This document shows, piece by piece, positions 56,989-64,000 of a stretch of 64,000 nucleotides of DNA. The DNA lies in the NCBI RefSeq assembly GCF_009746565.1, contig NZ_WRPN01000001.1:558001-622000 (forward strand). Reading direction: 5' to 3'. The stretch comes from Mariniflexile maritimum (GTDB taxonomy: Bacteria > Bacteroidota > Bacteroidia > Flavobacteriales > Flavobacteriaceae). A model generated the notes under the pieces. The model was not told where the DNA came from, did not search any database, and saw only the letters and a list, made by a program, of their open reading frames with translations. The position numbers were made by a program, and so were the translations under genes. The first letter of the stretch is position 1, and every line of letters starts with the position of its first letter.

Positions 56989-57668
56989 ATTAAAGCAAAG
57001 GTAAAAGTTGAATACATACAAATATTAGCAAATAAATAGATATAACGTCTTAAGTGGATATATGCTATATCTTTATGCTCGCCATAAATATCATAAAAAA
57101 CTATTGGGGTAATAATGAGCCACCAAATAAAAATTGCAGCACTAATGTAAAAATTAAGGGATTTATAAAACGTTAAAATCCTATCACTTTGTAGTGTTTC
57201 AAAAAAATAAAATGCCGTACACAAAAATATAATTATAGCCCCCATGATGCTTATTATTGGAAAAAACCTTGAGAAAAAATAATCCAAATGAATGAGAATA
57301 TAGAATACTGAAACCGTAAGGAAAACGAGTCCAGCATATTTGATTATAACCCTAAATAGTTCTGTTCTTAAAATTTTTCGATAATAGAAAACAAAAAACA
57401 AAATAGCTCCAATTTTCCAAAATAAAGTTGACCACCAGTAATTTTGCTCTAAAATTGTGTCTTTTAAAAAACCTAGAATGCCATTATTTCTAATAAGCTT
57501 AGTGTAAGTATTTAACAAATCACCTAGCGAAAGGTAAATGAGAAAAAAAATAAAATATTTAGCGGCGGTATCTTTGTACTTTCTAAAAAGTATAAGCCCT
57601 GTTGTTGCCGCTAAAATTTCTACAAAACGCGTAAATAATGAATAATTTTCTAAAATGAATTGTTCCAC
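56964..57668 (-). CDS. Multi-pass membrane protein next to an orphan kinase
   Basis: A 234-residue protein with about seven hydrophobic helices (near residues 15-27, 39-55, 80-95, 105-127, 136-153, 170-187 and 212-228). No enzymatic motif is recognisable and I do not know the family. It overlaps the downstream histidine-kinase gene, which lacks its own sensory domain, so a sensing or signal-relay role is plausible but unproved. It starts at GTG 57668. Confidence 0.7.
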   Translation of the reverse strand: MEQFILENYSLFTRFVEILAATTGLILFRKYKDTAAKYFIFFLIYLSLGDLLNTYTKLIRNNGILGFLKDTILEQNYWWSTLFWKIGAILFFVFYYRKILRTELFRVIIKYAGLVFLTVSVFYILIHLDYFFSRFFPIISIMGAIIIFLCTAFYFFETLQSDRILTFYKSLNFYISAAIFIWWLIITPIVFYDIYGEHKDIAYIHLRRYIYLFANICMYSTFTFALIWCKPENN

Positions 57669-57673
57669 AGAAA

Positions 57674-58180
57674 TTAATTTGGATAGCCATCAGGACCTCC
57701 ATCGCCATCGTTTAAAGGGTTTACTGGCAAATCATCATCATTACTGGGCGGTAATGTAAAAGTACTTGCTTTTGATTGCGTTTTTTTACCCGTTGGCACC
57801 AAGAACATGGTGGTTAAGTTTCTCTTTGTTTCATCTGCATTTTTACCATAAACACCTAAATACACCCGAATACCCGTCATGGCGTAACCCAAACTGTCCG
57901 CTTGATTTTTGGCATATACTAAATAGTTTTCAATATCTTCTAAAGTCCAATAGGTTGAGCGATCATCCTCTTTTCTTCCTTGTTTTTGTGCTGCGGAATC
58001 TACGGCCGCTTTTCTATAAATAGTCCATTCTTCATTCAGTAATTTAGCCTGTTCCTGTGAAATAACACCTTTTGGCTTTACAATTCTAGTGATGGGTTCT
58101 TCAAGTTGCCTGGGACAAAAATAATAGGTTAATACCGCTCCAATAATGAAACCTAAAATAAGATAACTAACATTCTTCAT
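57674..58180 (-). CDS. Membrane-anchored hypothetical protein
   Basis: A 168-residue protein with one N-terminal hydrophobic segment (MKNVSYLILGFIIGAVLTYYF) and a soluble domain with YWTLEDIENYLVYAKNQADSLGY. A low-complexity acidic tail (SNDDDLPVNPLNDGDGG) closes it. The topology suggests either periplasmic or cytoplasmic exposure with one anchor. It is 5 bases from the multi-pass protein gene, so the three genes at 56188-58180 probably form one unit. No function is recognised. Confidence 0.7.
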   Translation of the reverse strand: MKNVSYLILGFIIGAVLTYYFCPRQLEEPITRIVKPKGVISQEQAKLLNEEWTIYRKAAVDSAAQKQGRKEDDRSTYWTLEDIENYLVYAKNQADSLGYAMTGIRVYLGVYGKNADETKRNLTTMFLVPTGKKTQSKASTFTLPPSNDDDLPVNPLNDGDGGPDGYPN

Positions 58181-58265
58181 GAGTTTTTTTTAATTGATTA
58201 ATAATAGCTCTTAAAAATAGCAAAAAAATTCAACCCATACCGAAATTGCGGCACGATAATACAAT

Positions 58266-59084
58266 TTAACCAGAAACCAAACTTCCCCATTCCGTCCATG
58301 AGCCATCATAAACCGACGTGTTTTGGTAACCAACCATGGTAGCCCCTAAAGCCAAAACACAGGCCGTAATGCCCGAACCGCAGGTAAAAATAACAGGTTC
58401 TTCTTTGTTAACTAATTTTTGAAACGCCGTTTCCATAGCATTTTTAGCGATGAATTTGTTGTCTTCCAACAAGGTTTCAAAAGGTAAATTAACCGAACTT
58501 GGAATTGTGCCCATGCGCAAGCCTTCCCTAGGTTCGGGCTCTAGGCTTTTAAACCTGCCTTCTGAACGGGCATCGATAATGGTATTGCTTTTTGTTTCCG
58601 AAGCCTGCTTCATGGCATCAAAAAATACCATCCGTTCCGGCTGGTAAGTCGCCACAAAATCTCCAGGTTTAATAGGGGTTTGGTTGATAACCTCAATTTT
58701 ATAACCTGCCTTTTTCCATTCCGGAAAGCCACCATCCAAAACCGCCACGTTATCAAAACCAAAAGCCTTAAACAGCCACCAAACCCGTGCACTGGAATAA
58801 ATGCCCTTATCATCGGAAACCACAATGGCACTGTTGTTATTAATTCCTAACGCACGGGCTTCGGTTTGAAATTGTTCTTGCGAAGGGAACGTGGAAGGGA
58901 ACGGTGCAGCCGTATCGCTAAACTTATTTTTTATATCGAAAAAACGGATATGAGGAATGTGAAACGTGGTTTCATCAAACTTTTTATTGATAGTGCCATC
59001 CAATACTATCAAATTTTCAGCTTCCAAATGGTCGTGAAGCCATGAAACAGATACGATGGGTTGCGAAAAAGTGATTTTAGCCAT
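58266..59084 (-). CDS. 3-mercaptopyruvate sulfurtransferase-like (tandem rhodanese)
   Basis: A 272-residue two-domain rhodanese. The second domain carries the active-site Cys in FTCGSGITACVLALGA, and CGSGxTA is the mercaptopyruvate type (thiosulfate enzymes usually differ). The first domain is the usual inactive one (about 8-125), and the inter-domain linker has IIDARSEGRFKSLEPEPREGLR. It moves sulfane sulfur to thiol acceptors. It starts at ATG 59084. Confidence 0.92.
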   Translation of the reverse strand: MAKITFSQPIVSVSWLHDHLEAENLIVLDGTINKKFDETTFHIPHIRFFDIKNKFSDTAAPFPSTFPSQEQFQTEARALGINNNSAIVVSDDKGIYSSARVWWLFKAFGFDNVAVLDGGFPEWKKAGYKIEVINQTPIKPGDFVATYQPERMVFFDAMKQASETKSNTIIDARSEGRFKSLEPEPREGLRMGTIPSSVNLPFETLLEDNKFIAKNAMETAFQKLVNKEEPVIFTCGSGITACVLALGATMVGYQNTSVYDGSWTEWGSLVSG

Positions 59085-59160
59085 GGTATGAAGTTTTGAA
59101 TTATGAAATTAGGATGATAACTTATTATTATTTTTTATATAACAACTTGAAAATCAATAA

Positions 59161-60609
59161 TTAAGAATCCAAATCGAAGGTTTCGGTCGGGTTTTTTTCT
59201 TCATTATAATCCAACAGGTTCTCTCCATTGGCTATTATGGTACAAACAGCGGCATCGCCCGTAACGTTTACCACGGTTCTGAACATATCCAGTATTCTAT
59301 CAACGGGAAAAATAATGGCTATCCACGCCGGATTCAACCCTACGGAATTGAGCACCACAATTAACATAACCAAACCCGCACTTGGCACTGCTGCCGACCC
59401 AATAGATGCCAACGTGGTGGTAATTACAACGGTAATTTGCTGACCAACGGTTAAATCGATCATGTGCATTTGGGCCAAAAAAACAACGGCAACCGCTTGG
59501 TACAAACTGGTACCGTCCATATTTACGGTAGCACCAATGGGCAACACAAAACTGCTTATTTTTTTATCGACCCCTAAATTTTGCTCTACACACTCCATGG
59601 TTACGGGCAATGTAGCGGCACTGCTTGAGGTGGAAAATGCCAGAGTTTGCGCGGGACTCATAGCCTTAAAGAACCCCAGATATGATATTTTTTTTACAAA
59701 GGACTTTAATATGGATGGATACACCACAAAAATCATGAGCAACAAACCAATTAACACGGTTAAGGAATACCAACTTAAACCTTTAAAAATCTCAAGCACT
59801 TTTCCTATATCGTTGCCCGCCATTTTACTAACCACGCCCGCCAATAGAGCAAACACAAAAAAAGGTGCCGCCTGCATTACCAAATCAACCATTTTTAAGA
59901 AGACCTCGTTAATGCCATCAACCAGGATTAAAACGGGTTGCGATTTTTGGTTGGGAATGAAAAGCAAGCAAACGCCGAAAAAAATAGCAAAAAAGATGAT
60001 TTGCAGCATTAAACCATTATTTGAAAGCGAAAAGAAAAAATTATCGGGAACTATATCCACCAACGGTTGCAGTGGCGACACTTGGGTTTGTTTATTGGCA
60101 GTTTCAATTTTATCGGAAACGGTGGTTTCCTTTAATTCTGATTTTGATAGTTCTGTAATCTCTTGAGCACGTTCAACAAACGCTGGGTCTTTCAGGTAAT
60201 TGATGCCGTCCTTTGCCTCATGTCCTTCAGAAGCTGCCCAAATTTCATAACGTATGCGGTTGTCAATCCTGCTTTGTTCGTCCATCAACCTACCCGGTTT
60301 TATGGCATTAACCAATAGCAACCCCAACGAAATTGCCATTAGCGTCGTTACCAAATAAATAAGCAGGGTTTTACCGCCCATGCGCCCCAAACTTGCAGGG
60401 TCGCCAATATTGGCTACTCCACCAATAATAGAAAACAGTACCAAAGGCACCGCAATAAGTTTTAAAAGATTGATAAAAATGGTACCGAAAGGATTTATCC
60501 AATTTAAAGTAAACGTACTCCACCCCAACCAACTTGATAGTAATGCCCAAATAATACCAAGCGACATGCCTATTAATATTTTCCAGTGGAGTGCGAGTTT
60601 GTTTTTCAT
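59161..60609 (-). CDS. Dicarboxylate/amino acid:cation symporter (DAACS)
   Basis: A 482-residue membrane transporter of the GltP/DctA family that takes up glutamate, aspartate or C4-dicarboxylates with H+ or Na+. The HP1 serine motif TSSSAATLPVTM, NMDGTSLYQAV and SIGSAAVPSAG are all present. An unusual hydrophilic insert of about 85 residues lies between the third and fourth membrane helices (EGHEAKDGINY...SPLQPLVDIVPDN), longer than in E. coli GltP. It starts at ATG 60609. Confidence 0.93.
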   Translation of the reverse strand: MKNKLALHWKILIGMSLGIIWALLSSWLGWSTFTLNWINPFGTIFINLLKLIAVPLVLFSIIGGVANIGDPASLGRMGGKTLLIYLVTTLMAISLGLLLVNAIKPGRLMDEQSRIDNRIRYEIWAASEGHEAKDGINYLKDPAFVERAQEITELSKSELKETTVSDKIETANKQTQVSPLQPLVDIVPDNFFFSLSNNGLMLQIIFFAIFFGVCLLFIPNQKSQPVLILVDGINEVFLKMVDLVMQAAPFFVFALLAGVVSKMAGNDIGKVLEIFKGLSWYSLTVLIGLLLMIFVVYPSILKSFVKKISYLGFFKAMSPAQTLAFSTSSSAATLPVTMECVEQNLGVDKKISSFVLPIGATVNMDGTSLYQAVAVVFLAQMHMIDLTVGQQITVVITTTLASIGSAAVPSAGLVMLIVVLNSVGLNPAWIAIIFPVDRILDMFRTVVNVTGDAAVCTIIANGENLLDYNEEKNPTETFDLDS

Positions 60610-60894
60610 ATAATAGCGCGTTATATTTTAAAATTGGTTTACAACCATTAAATTCCAAAAAAGTAAATTCAAAATAAAAAGCAAGATACTAATTTTAACC
60701 GTTTTTTATGGTTTGATGATAATTTAAACATAAATTTCAATAAATATAAATAAGTAAACCAAAAGAAGTGTTGCAAAATACGGGTTAGAGAATCGAACTT
60801 GATGGCCTTGTAAAATCCTACCATTTCATTGAATCATCAATAAAAAACACAATTAACAAGCTCATAAAACACTGTAGAAAATCTGTAATGGCTA

Positions 60895-61569
60895 TTAATA
60901 CAATAGTTTTGCCGTGATGTAATTTAACATTTTTTCTACTTCGGCATATTTATTTTCCTTTTCTTTTATATCGGTAAGTCTTGGTAAATGTTTGGCAAAG
61001 TAAAGTTGGTCGTTCGACATTTCAAACAAGGTACTCGCCAACGTATAGGGATATTCAAATGTAGGGGCTATATCTAAAATAACACCAGCAACCATGGTTA
61101 TGAGTTCTTTATAGTTTTTAAAAAATCCTTTTCCATTTTCTTCGTCAACACCCTTGGTCCTGTAGGCCTTGGTGCCTTCACTAATCATGATGCTGTGCAA
61201 TTTGTTTTCGTCAACATAGTCGTTGCTCGGATTGTCCATGGAAGCCAGCACAAAAGAATTGATGATGATTTCGAGTTTTTTCTTTGGGTCATCAATATTC
61301 ATGGTATTGATTTTAATAAGATAAGATACCCAGGCCCAATACCATGAAACCAAATAGATGAGCAAAGCATGTTTGTTTTCAAAATAACGATAAATAGAAG
61401 CTTCGGTAGAATTTATTTCCTGCGCCAGTTTTTTAAAGTTAAAAGCTTCAAAACCAACATCTTCAATAAGTAAAATGCTGTGCTTAATAATATTTCTTCC
61501 TAATGGAGAATCTTGCGGATCTTTTAAATAGATGCCTTCATTGAGGGATATTTTAATTTCTATTGACAT
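60895..61569 (-). CDS. TetR-family transcriptional regulator
   Basis: A 224-residue TetR/AcrR-type regulator. The N-terminal helix-turn-helix has INSTEASIYRYFENKHALLIYLV. The C-terminal ligand domain is divergent and hydrophobic (KINTMNIDD...). The regulated gene is likely nearby: the lipoprotein carbonic anhydrase is divergent, or the transporter lies to its left. No operator was identified with confidence. It starts at ATG 61569. Confidence 0.9.
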   Translation of the reverse strand: MSIEIKISLNEGIYLKDPQDSPLGRNIIKHSILLIEDVGFEAFNFKKLAQEINSTEASIYRYFENKHALLIYLVSWYWAWVSYLIKINTMNIDDPKKKLEIIINSFVLASMDNPSNDYVDENKLHSIMISEGTKAYRTKGVDEENGKGFFKNYKELITMVAGVILDIAPTFEYPYTLASTLFEMSNDQLYFAKHLPRLTDIKEKENKYAEVEKMLNYITAKLLY

Positions 61570-61684
61570 AATTCCAGTTCTAAAACCTCAAAGTTAAACA
61601 ATTTAAAACAATAGTTTAAATATCAATTAAAATATTTTTACTTTTTTTTATGATAGTATTACTATTATTTTGAAAATTAATTTA

Positions 61685-61692
61685 TATATTTG
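61685..61692 (+). promoter_or_regulatory. Candidate -7 element for the carbonic anhydrase gene
   Basis: TATATTTG fits TAnnTTTG, 44 bases before the ATG. A TTTG at 61668 is only 13 bases upstream, shorter than the normal spacer. It is weak. Confidence 0.3.
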
Positions 61693-61735
61693 AAAAAATA
61701 ATTATTAAAACATTAAACAATAAAATCAATAATTT

Positions 61736-62497
61736 ATGAAAACTACATTTCCATTATCATTATCAATTATGTTAACCGCCACGATGCTAATGTCTTGCAA
61801 AGAGGCGACTAAACAAACAGAAGAAGCCGTTACAGTTCAAGAAGCTACCGAACAACCAGTAGCTATTGATGATGTGATGACAAAAGAAGACCAAGCCCAA
61901 CTTACGCCACAAATGGTTATTGACGACCTGAAATCTGGAAACGAACGCTTTGTAAACCAACAATCTACCAACCGAAACTTTGGTGAACAAGTACGCCAAA
62001 CGGCAACAGGACAATACCCAAAAGCTATTATTTTAAGCTGTGTGGATAGCCGTGTACCTGTTGAAGATGTTTTTGATCAAGGCATAGGCGACATATTTGT
62101 GGGAAGAATTGCTGGAAACTTTGTAAACACCGATTTATTGGGCAGTATGGGATTTGCTACCAAAGTTGCCGGTGCCAAATTGGTAGTTATCATGGGCCAT
62201 ACCGCTTGTGGAGCTGTAAAAGGAGCCATTGATAAAGCAGAATTGGGCAACTTAACGTCCCTTCTGAAAAACATTGAACCCGCTGTTGCCGCTACTGCCG
62301 AACCGGGTGATGCCAAAGACCGTACTTCTAAAAACGATGATTTTGTGGATGCGGTTATTGAAAAAAACGTGTTGTTAAATGTTGAAAAAACACTAAAACA
62401 AAGCCCCGTTTTGGCTGAAATGGTGAAAAATGGCGAAATAAAAGTAGTAGGCGCTAATTATGACCTTGCTACTGGTAAGGTTAACTTTTTTGAATAA
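61736..62497 (+). CDS. Beta-class carbonic anhydrase, predicted lipoprotein
   Basis: A 253-residue beta-carbonic anhydrase that interconverts CO2 and bicarbonate. It has a lipoprotein signal with a lipobox ending MLMSC (Cys21), then about 30 residues of linker. Zinc ligands and partners: Cys102 and Asp104/Arg106 in SCVDSRVP, His155 and Cys158 in MGHTACGAVKGA. A periplasmic or outer-membrane-attached enzyme is predicted, unlike the cytoplasmic form. It is followed by a strong terminator. Confidence 0.93.
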   Translation: MKTTFPLSLSIMLTATMLMSCKEATKQTEEAVTVQEATEQPVAIDDVMTKEDQAQLTPQMVIDDLKSGNERFVNQQSTNRNFGEQVRQTATGQYPKAIILSCVDSRVPVEDVFDQGIGDIFVGRIAGNFVNTDLLGSMGFATKVAGAKLVVIMGHTACGAVKGAIDKAELGNLTSLLKNIEPAVAATAEPGDAKDRTSKNDDFVDAVIEKNVLLNVEKTLKQSPVLAEMVKNGEIKVVGANYDLATGKVNFFE

Positions 62498-62505
62498 ATA
62501 AATAC

Positions 62506-62579
62506 AAAAGAGTGGTCACTTAAAAGCACATTCATTATTTGTTTGTGTATCATCACTGTTGACCACTCTTTTTTTTTTA
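62506..62579 (+). terminator. Rho-independent terminator after the carbonic anhydrase gene
   Basis: Arms AAAGAGTGGTCA (62507-62518) and TGACCACTCTTT (62560-62571) pair over 12 bp around a 41-base loop, followed by a long T-run. The T-run and stem are strong; the loop is long. Confidence 0.75.
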
Positions 62580-62593
62580 AAAGTAATTTACAA

Positions 62594-63253
62594 ATGAAAA
62601 AAACCTATTTTTTATTAGCATTACTGTGGCCTATGTTGTCCATTGGACAAGACAGTAATTTTGGAAATTGGCTTATTTATTTTGGTAACAAAAAAATAGA
62701 TGCCAAATGGAACTGGCACCACGAAGTACAGTACCGAAACTACAACGCCATTGGCGATCTTGAGCAACTCTTGTTACGAACGGGCATTGGCTATAATTTA
62801 ACCGAAAACAACAACAACGTGCTTTTGGGCTATGGCTATATTTTAAGCGAAAATTATATCGCAGCTTCAAACGATAAAAATGCGGTAAACGAGCACCGCA
62901 TTTATCAACAGTTCATTACAAGACAACAGATAAATCGTGTTGGCATTCAGCACAGGTACCGCTTTGAGCAACGTTTTGTTGAAGACGACTTCAAACTTCG
63001 CTTTCGTTATTTTTTAGTTTTCAACATCCCATTAAACAATGCCGAAATTGTGGACAAAACCCTTTATTTGTCAACATACAATGAAATTTTCCTGAACACA
63101 AAAAATAACGTCTTTGATAGGAATAGGCTCTATTCAGGTTTAGGTTACAGGTTAAGCCCTTCTTTGAAATTTGAAATTGGCTACATGAACCAATTTCTTG
63201 CCAATAAAACCAATCGTGATCAGCTTAACCTAATCACCTTTTATAACTTTTAA
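62594..63253 (+). CDS. DUF2490 outer-membrane beta-barrel protein
   Basis: A 219-residue protein from ATG 62594 with a signal peptide (MKKTYFLLALLWPMLSIGQ). It has repeated amphipathic strands ending in aromatics (WNWHHEVQYRNYNAIGD, HRYRFEQRF) of the DUF2490 type and closes with LNLITFYNF, a barrel C-terminus. It probably sits in the outer membrane; its role is unknown. It lies nine bases before nhaA on the same strand. Confidence 0.85.
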   Translation: MKKTYFLLALLWPMLSIGQDSNFGNWLIYFGNKKIDAKWNWHHEVQYRNYNAIGDLEQLLLRTGIGYNLTENNNNVLLGYGYILSENYIAASNDKNAVNEHRIYQQFITRQQINRVGIQHRYRFEQRFVEDDFKLRFRYFLVFNIPLNNAEIVDKTLYLSTYNEIFLNTKNNVFDRNRLYSGLGYRLSPSLKFEIGYMNQFLANKTNRDQLNLITFYNF

Positions 63254-63262
63254 ACAATACCC

Positions 63263-64000
63263 ATGCTAAACAATAAAATTTTAACGCCTTTTCAAAAATT
63301 TACTAAAATTGAAAGCTTTAGCGGTATTTTATTGGTTTTGGCAACCATAATAGCCTTAATTTGGGCCAATTCACCCGTTTCTGATAGCTATTTTTCATTA
63401 TGGAACAGCAAAATTGGTTTTGGTTTTGCCGGTTTTGAACTTTACAAACCGCTTCTGTTATGGATTAATGACCTGTTAATGGCCATTTTTTTCTTTGTGA
63501 TTGGTCTTGAAATTAAGCGGGAACTTTTGGTGGGCGAACTAAATACCACCAAAAAAATGGTTTTCCCCTTGGTGGGTGCCTTGGGTGGTATGGCATTGCC
63601 CGTTATTTTGTTCATTTTCATTAACCAAAACCCCGAAACCGCAAAAGGTTGGGGCGTTCCTATGGCTACGGATATTGCCTTTGCATTGGCAATTTTAAAA
63701 TTGCTTGGTAACAAAGTACCAATGGCCCTCAAAATATTCCTCACGGCATTTGCCATTATCGATGATATGGCCGCTGTTTTGATTATTGCCATTTTTTATA
63801 GTGGCAACCTACAAATAACCATGCTTTTATTGGCATTGGCATTTTTAGCTATGCTGTACTTGCTCTCGTACAAAGGCTTCTACTCAAAATTTTTGCTGGT
63901 TTTTGTGGGTGCCCTGGTTTGGTTTTTATTTTTAAAAAGTGGCATACATCCAACAATAGCGGGCGTTTTACTGGCTTTTTCCGTGCCTTTACAACAAAAA
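63263..64000 (+). CDS. nhaA: Na+/H+ antiporter NhaA (3' end cut off)
   Basis: The first 246 residues of an NhaA antiporter that swaps Na+ for H+ across the inner membrane. From ATG 63263 it starts LNNKILTPFQKFTKIESFSG. It has multiple helices, the KRELLVGEL loop, and the ion-binding region GVPMATDIAFALAIL followed by FAIIDDMAAVLIIA, where the two Asp of IDD are the transport residues. The gene leaves the window, so its length and C-terminus are unknown. It follows the DUF2490 gene in what may be a short operon. Confidence 0.95.
   Translation, partial: MLNNKILTPFQKFTKIESFSGILLVLATIIALIWANSPVSDSYFSLWNSKIGFGFAGFELYKPLLLWINDLLMAIFFFVIGLEIKRELLVGELNTTKKMVFPLVGALGGMALPVILFIFINQNPETAKGWGVPMATDIAFALAILKLLGNKVPMALKIFLTAFAIIDDMAAVLIIAIFYSGNLQITMLLLALAFLAMLYLLSYKGFYSKFLLVFVGALVWFLFLKSGIHPTIAGVLLAFSVPLQQK

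Noticed and set aside
59462-60166. A long antisense frame (234 codons) inside the symporter gene
   Set aside because: It is a codon shadow of a membrane protein with no family match.
60610-60894. A possible small gene or RNA between the symporter and TetR genes
   Set aside because: No coding pattern, hairpin or repeat stood out by eye.

Overview
The window is an AT-rich chromosome segment from a member of the Bacteroidota, most likely family Flavobacteriaceae. The signs are TAnnTTTG-type -7 promoter elements, near absence of Shine-Dalgarno sequences, many TTG starts, an LptD-RidA pair, a PanB-RluA pair, a menaquinone branch, and a neighbouring pair of PLP enzymes that fits capnine (sulfonolipid) synthesis. 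Genus and species cannot be read from the sequence. About 57 genes are supported; no rRNA, tRNA or CRISPR array was recognised.

Layout. 1-3.9 kb (minus): cell-envelope and electron-transfer operon (amidase, MlaD-like protein, two Fe-S proteins; the first is cut by the window edge). 4.1-9.9 kb: lptD, ridA, a hybrid histidine kinase with an altered catalytic residue, and guaC. 9.9-12.6 kb: a small, very AT-rich accessory island with two REP-like hairpins, a RelE/ParE toxin-antitoxin pair, a decayed REP-associated transposase and an unrecognised protein that looks like a PD-(D/E)XK nuclease joined to a degenerate RNase H fold. 12.7-17 kb: ModF-like ATPase, GlcNAc-type kinase, gapA and pfkA. 17.2-26 kb: tamB divergent from a housekeeping run (tsaD, rsmE, DUF4159, a TrmH-type and a THUMP-like methyltransferase). 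26-32.2 kb: putative cysteate acyltransferase and cysteate-synthase-like enzyme, oligopeptidase B, YbaB, threonine aldolase. 32.3-37 kb: prfB with a programmed frameshift, HAD phosphatase, ArsC-like protein, TonB-dependent receptor. 37.1-43.4 kb (minus): mnmE-cvfB, DUF2853, and a menI-like/menF/menD operon. 43.4-45.9 kb: GNAT enzyme and an arsR-arsM-arsC detoxification cluster. 46-51.3 kb: aldo/keto reductase, small envelope proteins, a nitronate-monooxygenase-like enzyme with repeated palindromic operators, and dnaK. 51.6-56.2 kb: sdaA, panB, RluA-type synthase, aldehyde dehydrogenase. 56.2-64 kb: a possible three-gene sensory locus, sulfurtransferase, dicarboxylate/amino-acid symporter, TetR regulator, lipoprotein beta-carbonic anhydrase, DUF2490 barrel and the start of nhaA.

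How the genes work together. Most are core functions: outer-membrane biogenesis (LptD, TamB, MlaD-like), glycolysis (GapA, PfkA), tRNA and rRNA modification (TsaD, MnmE, RsmE, TrmH-type), menaquinone synthesis, and ion or pH handling (carbonic anhydrase, NhaA). The parts that merit a second look are the 10-12.5 kb island, the kinase with Tyr in place of its phosphoacceptor His, two probable single-base frameshifts in A-runs, the reduced prfB frameshift signal, the three-copy palindrome near 48.5 kb, and several short repeats that sit between or invade genes.
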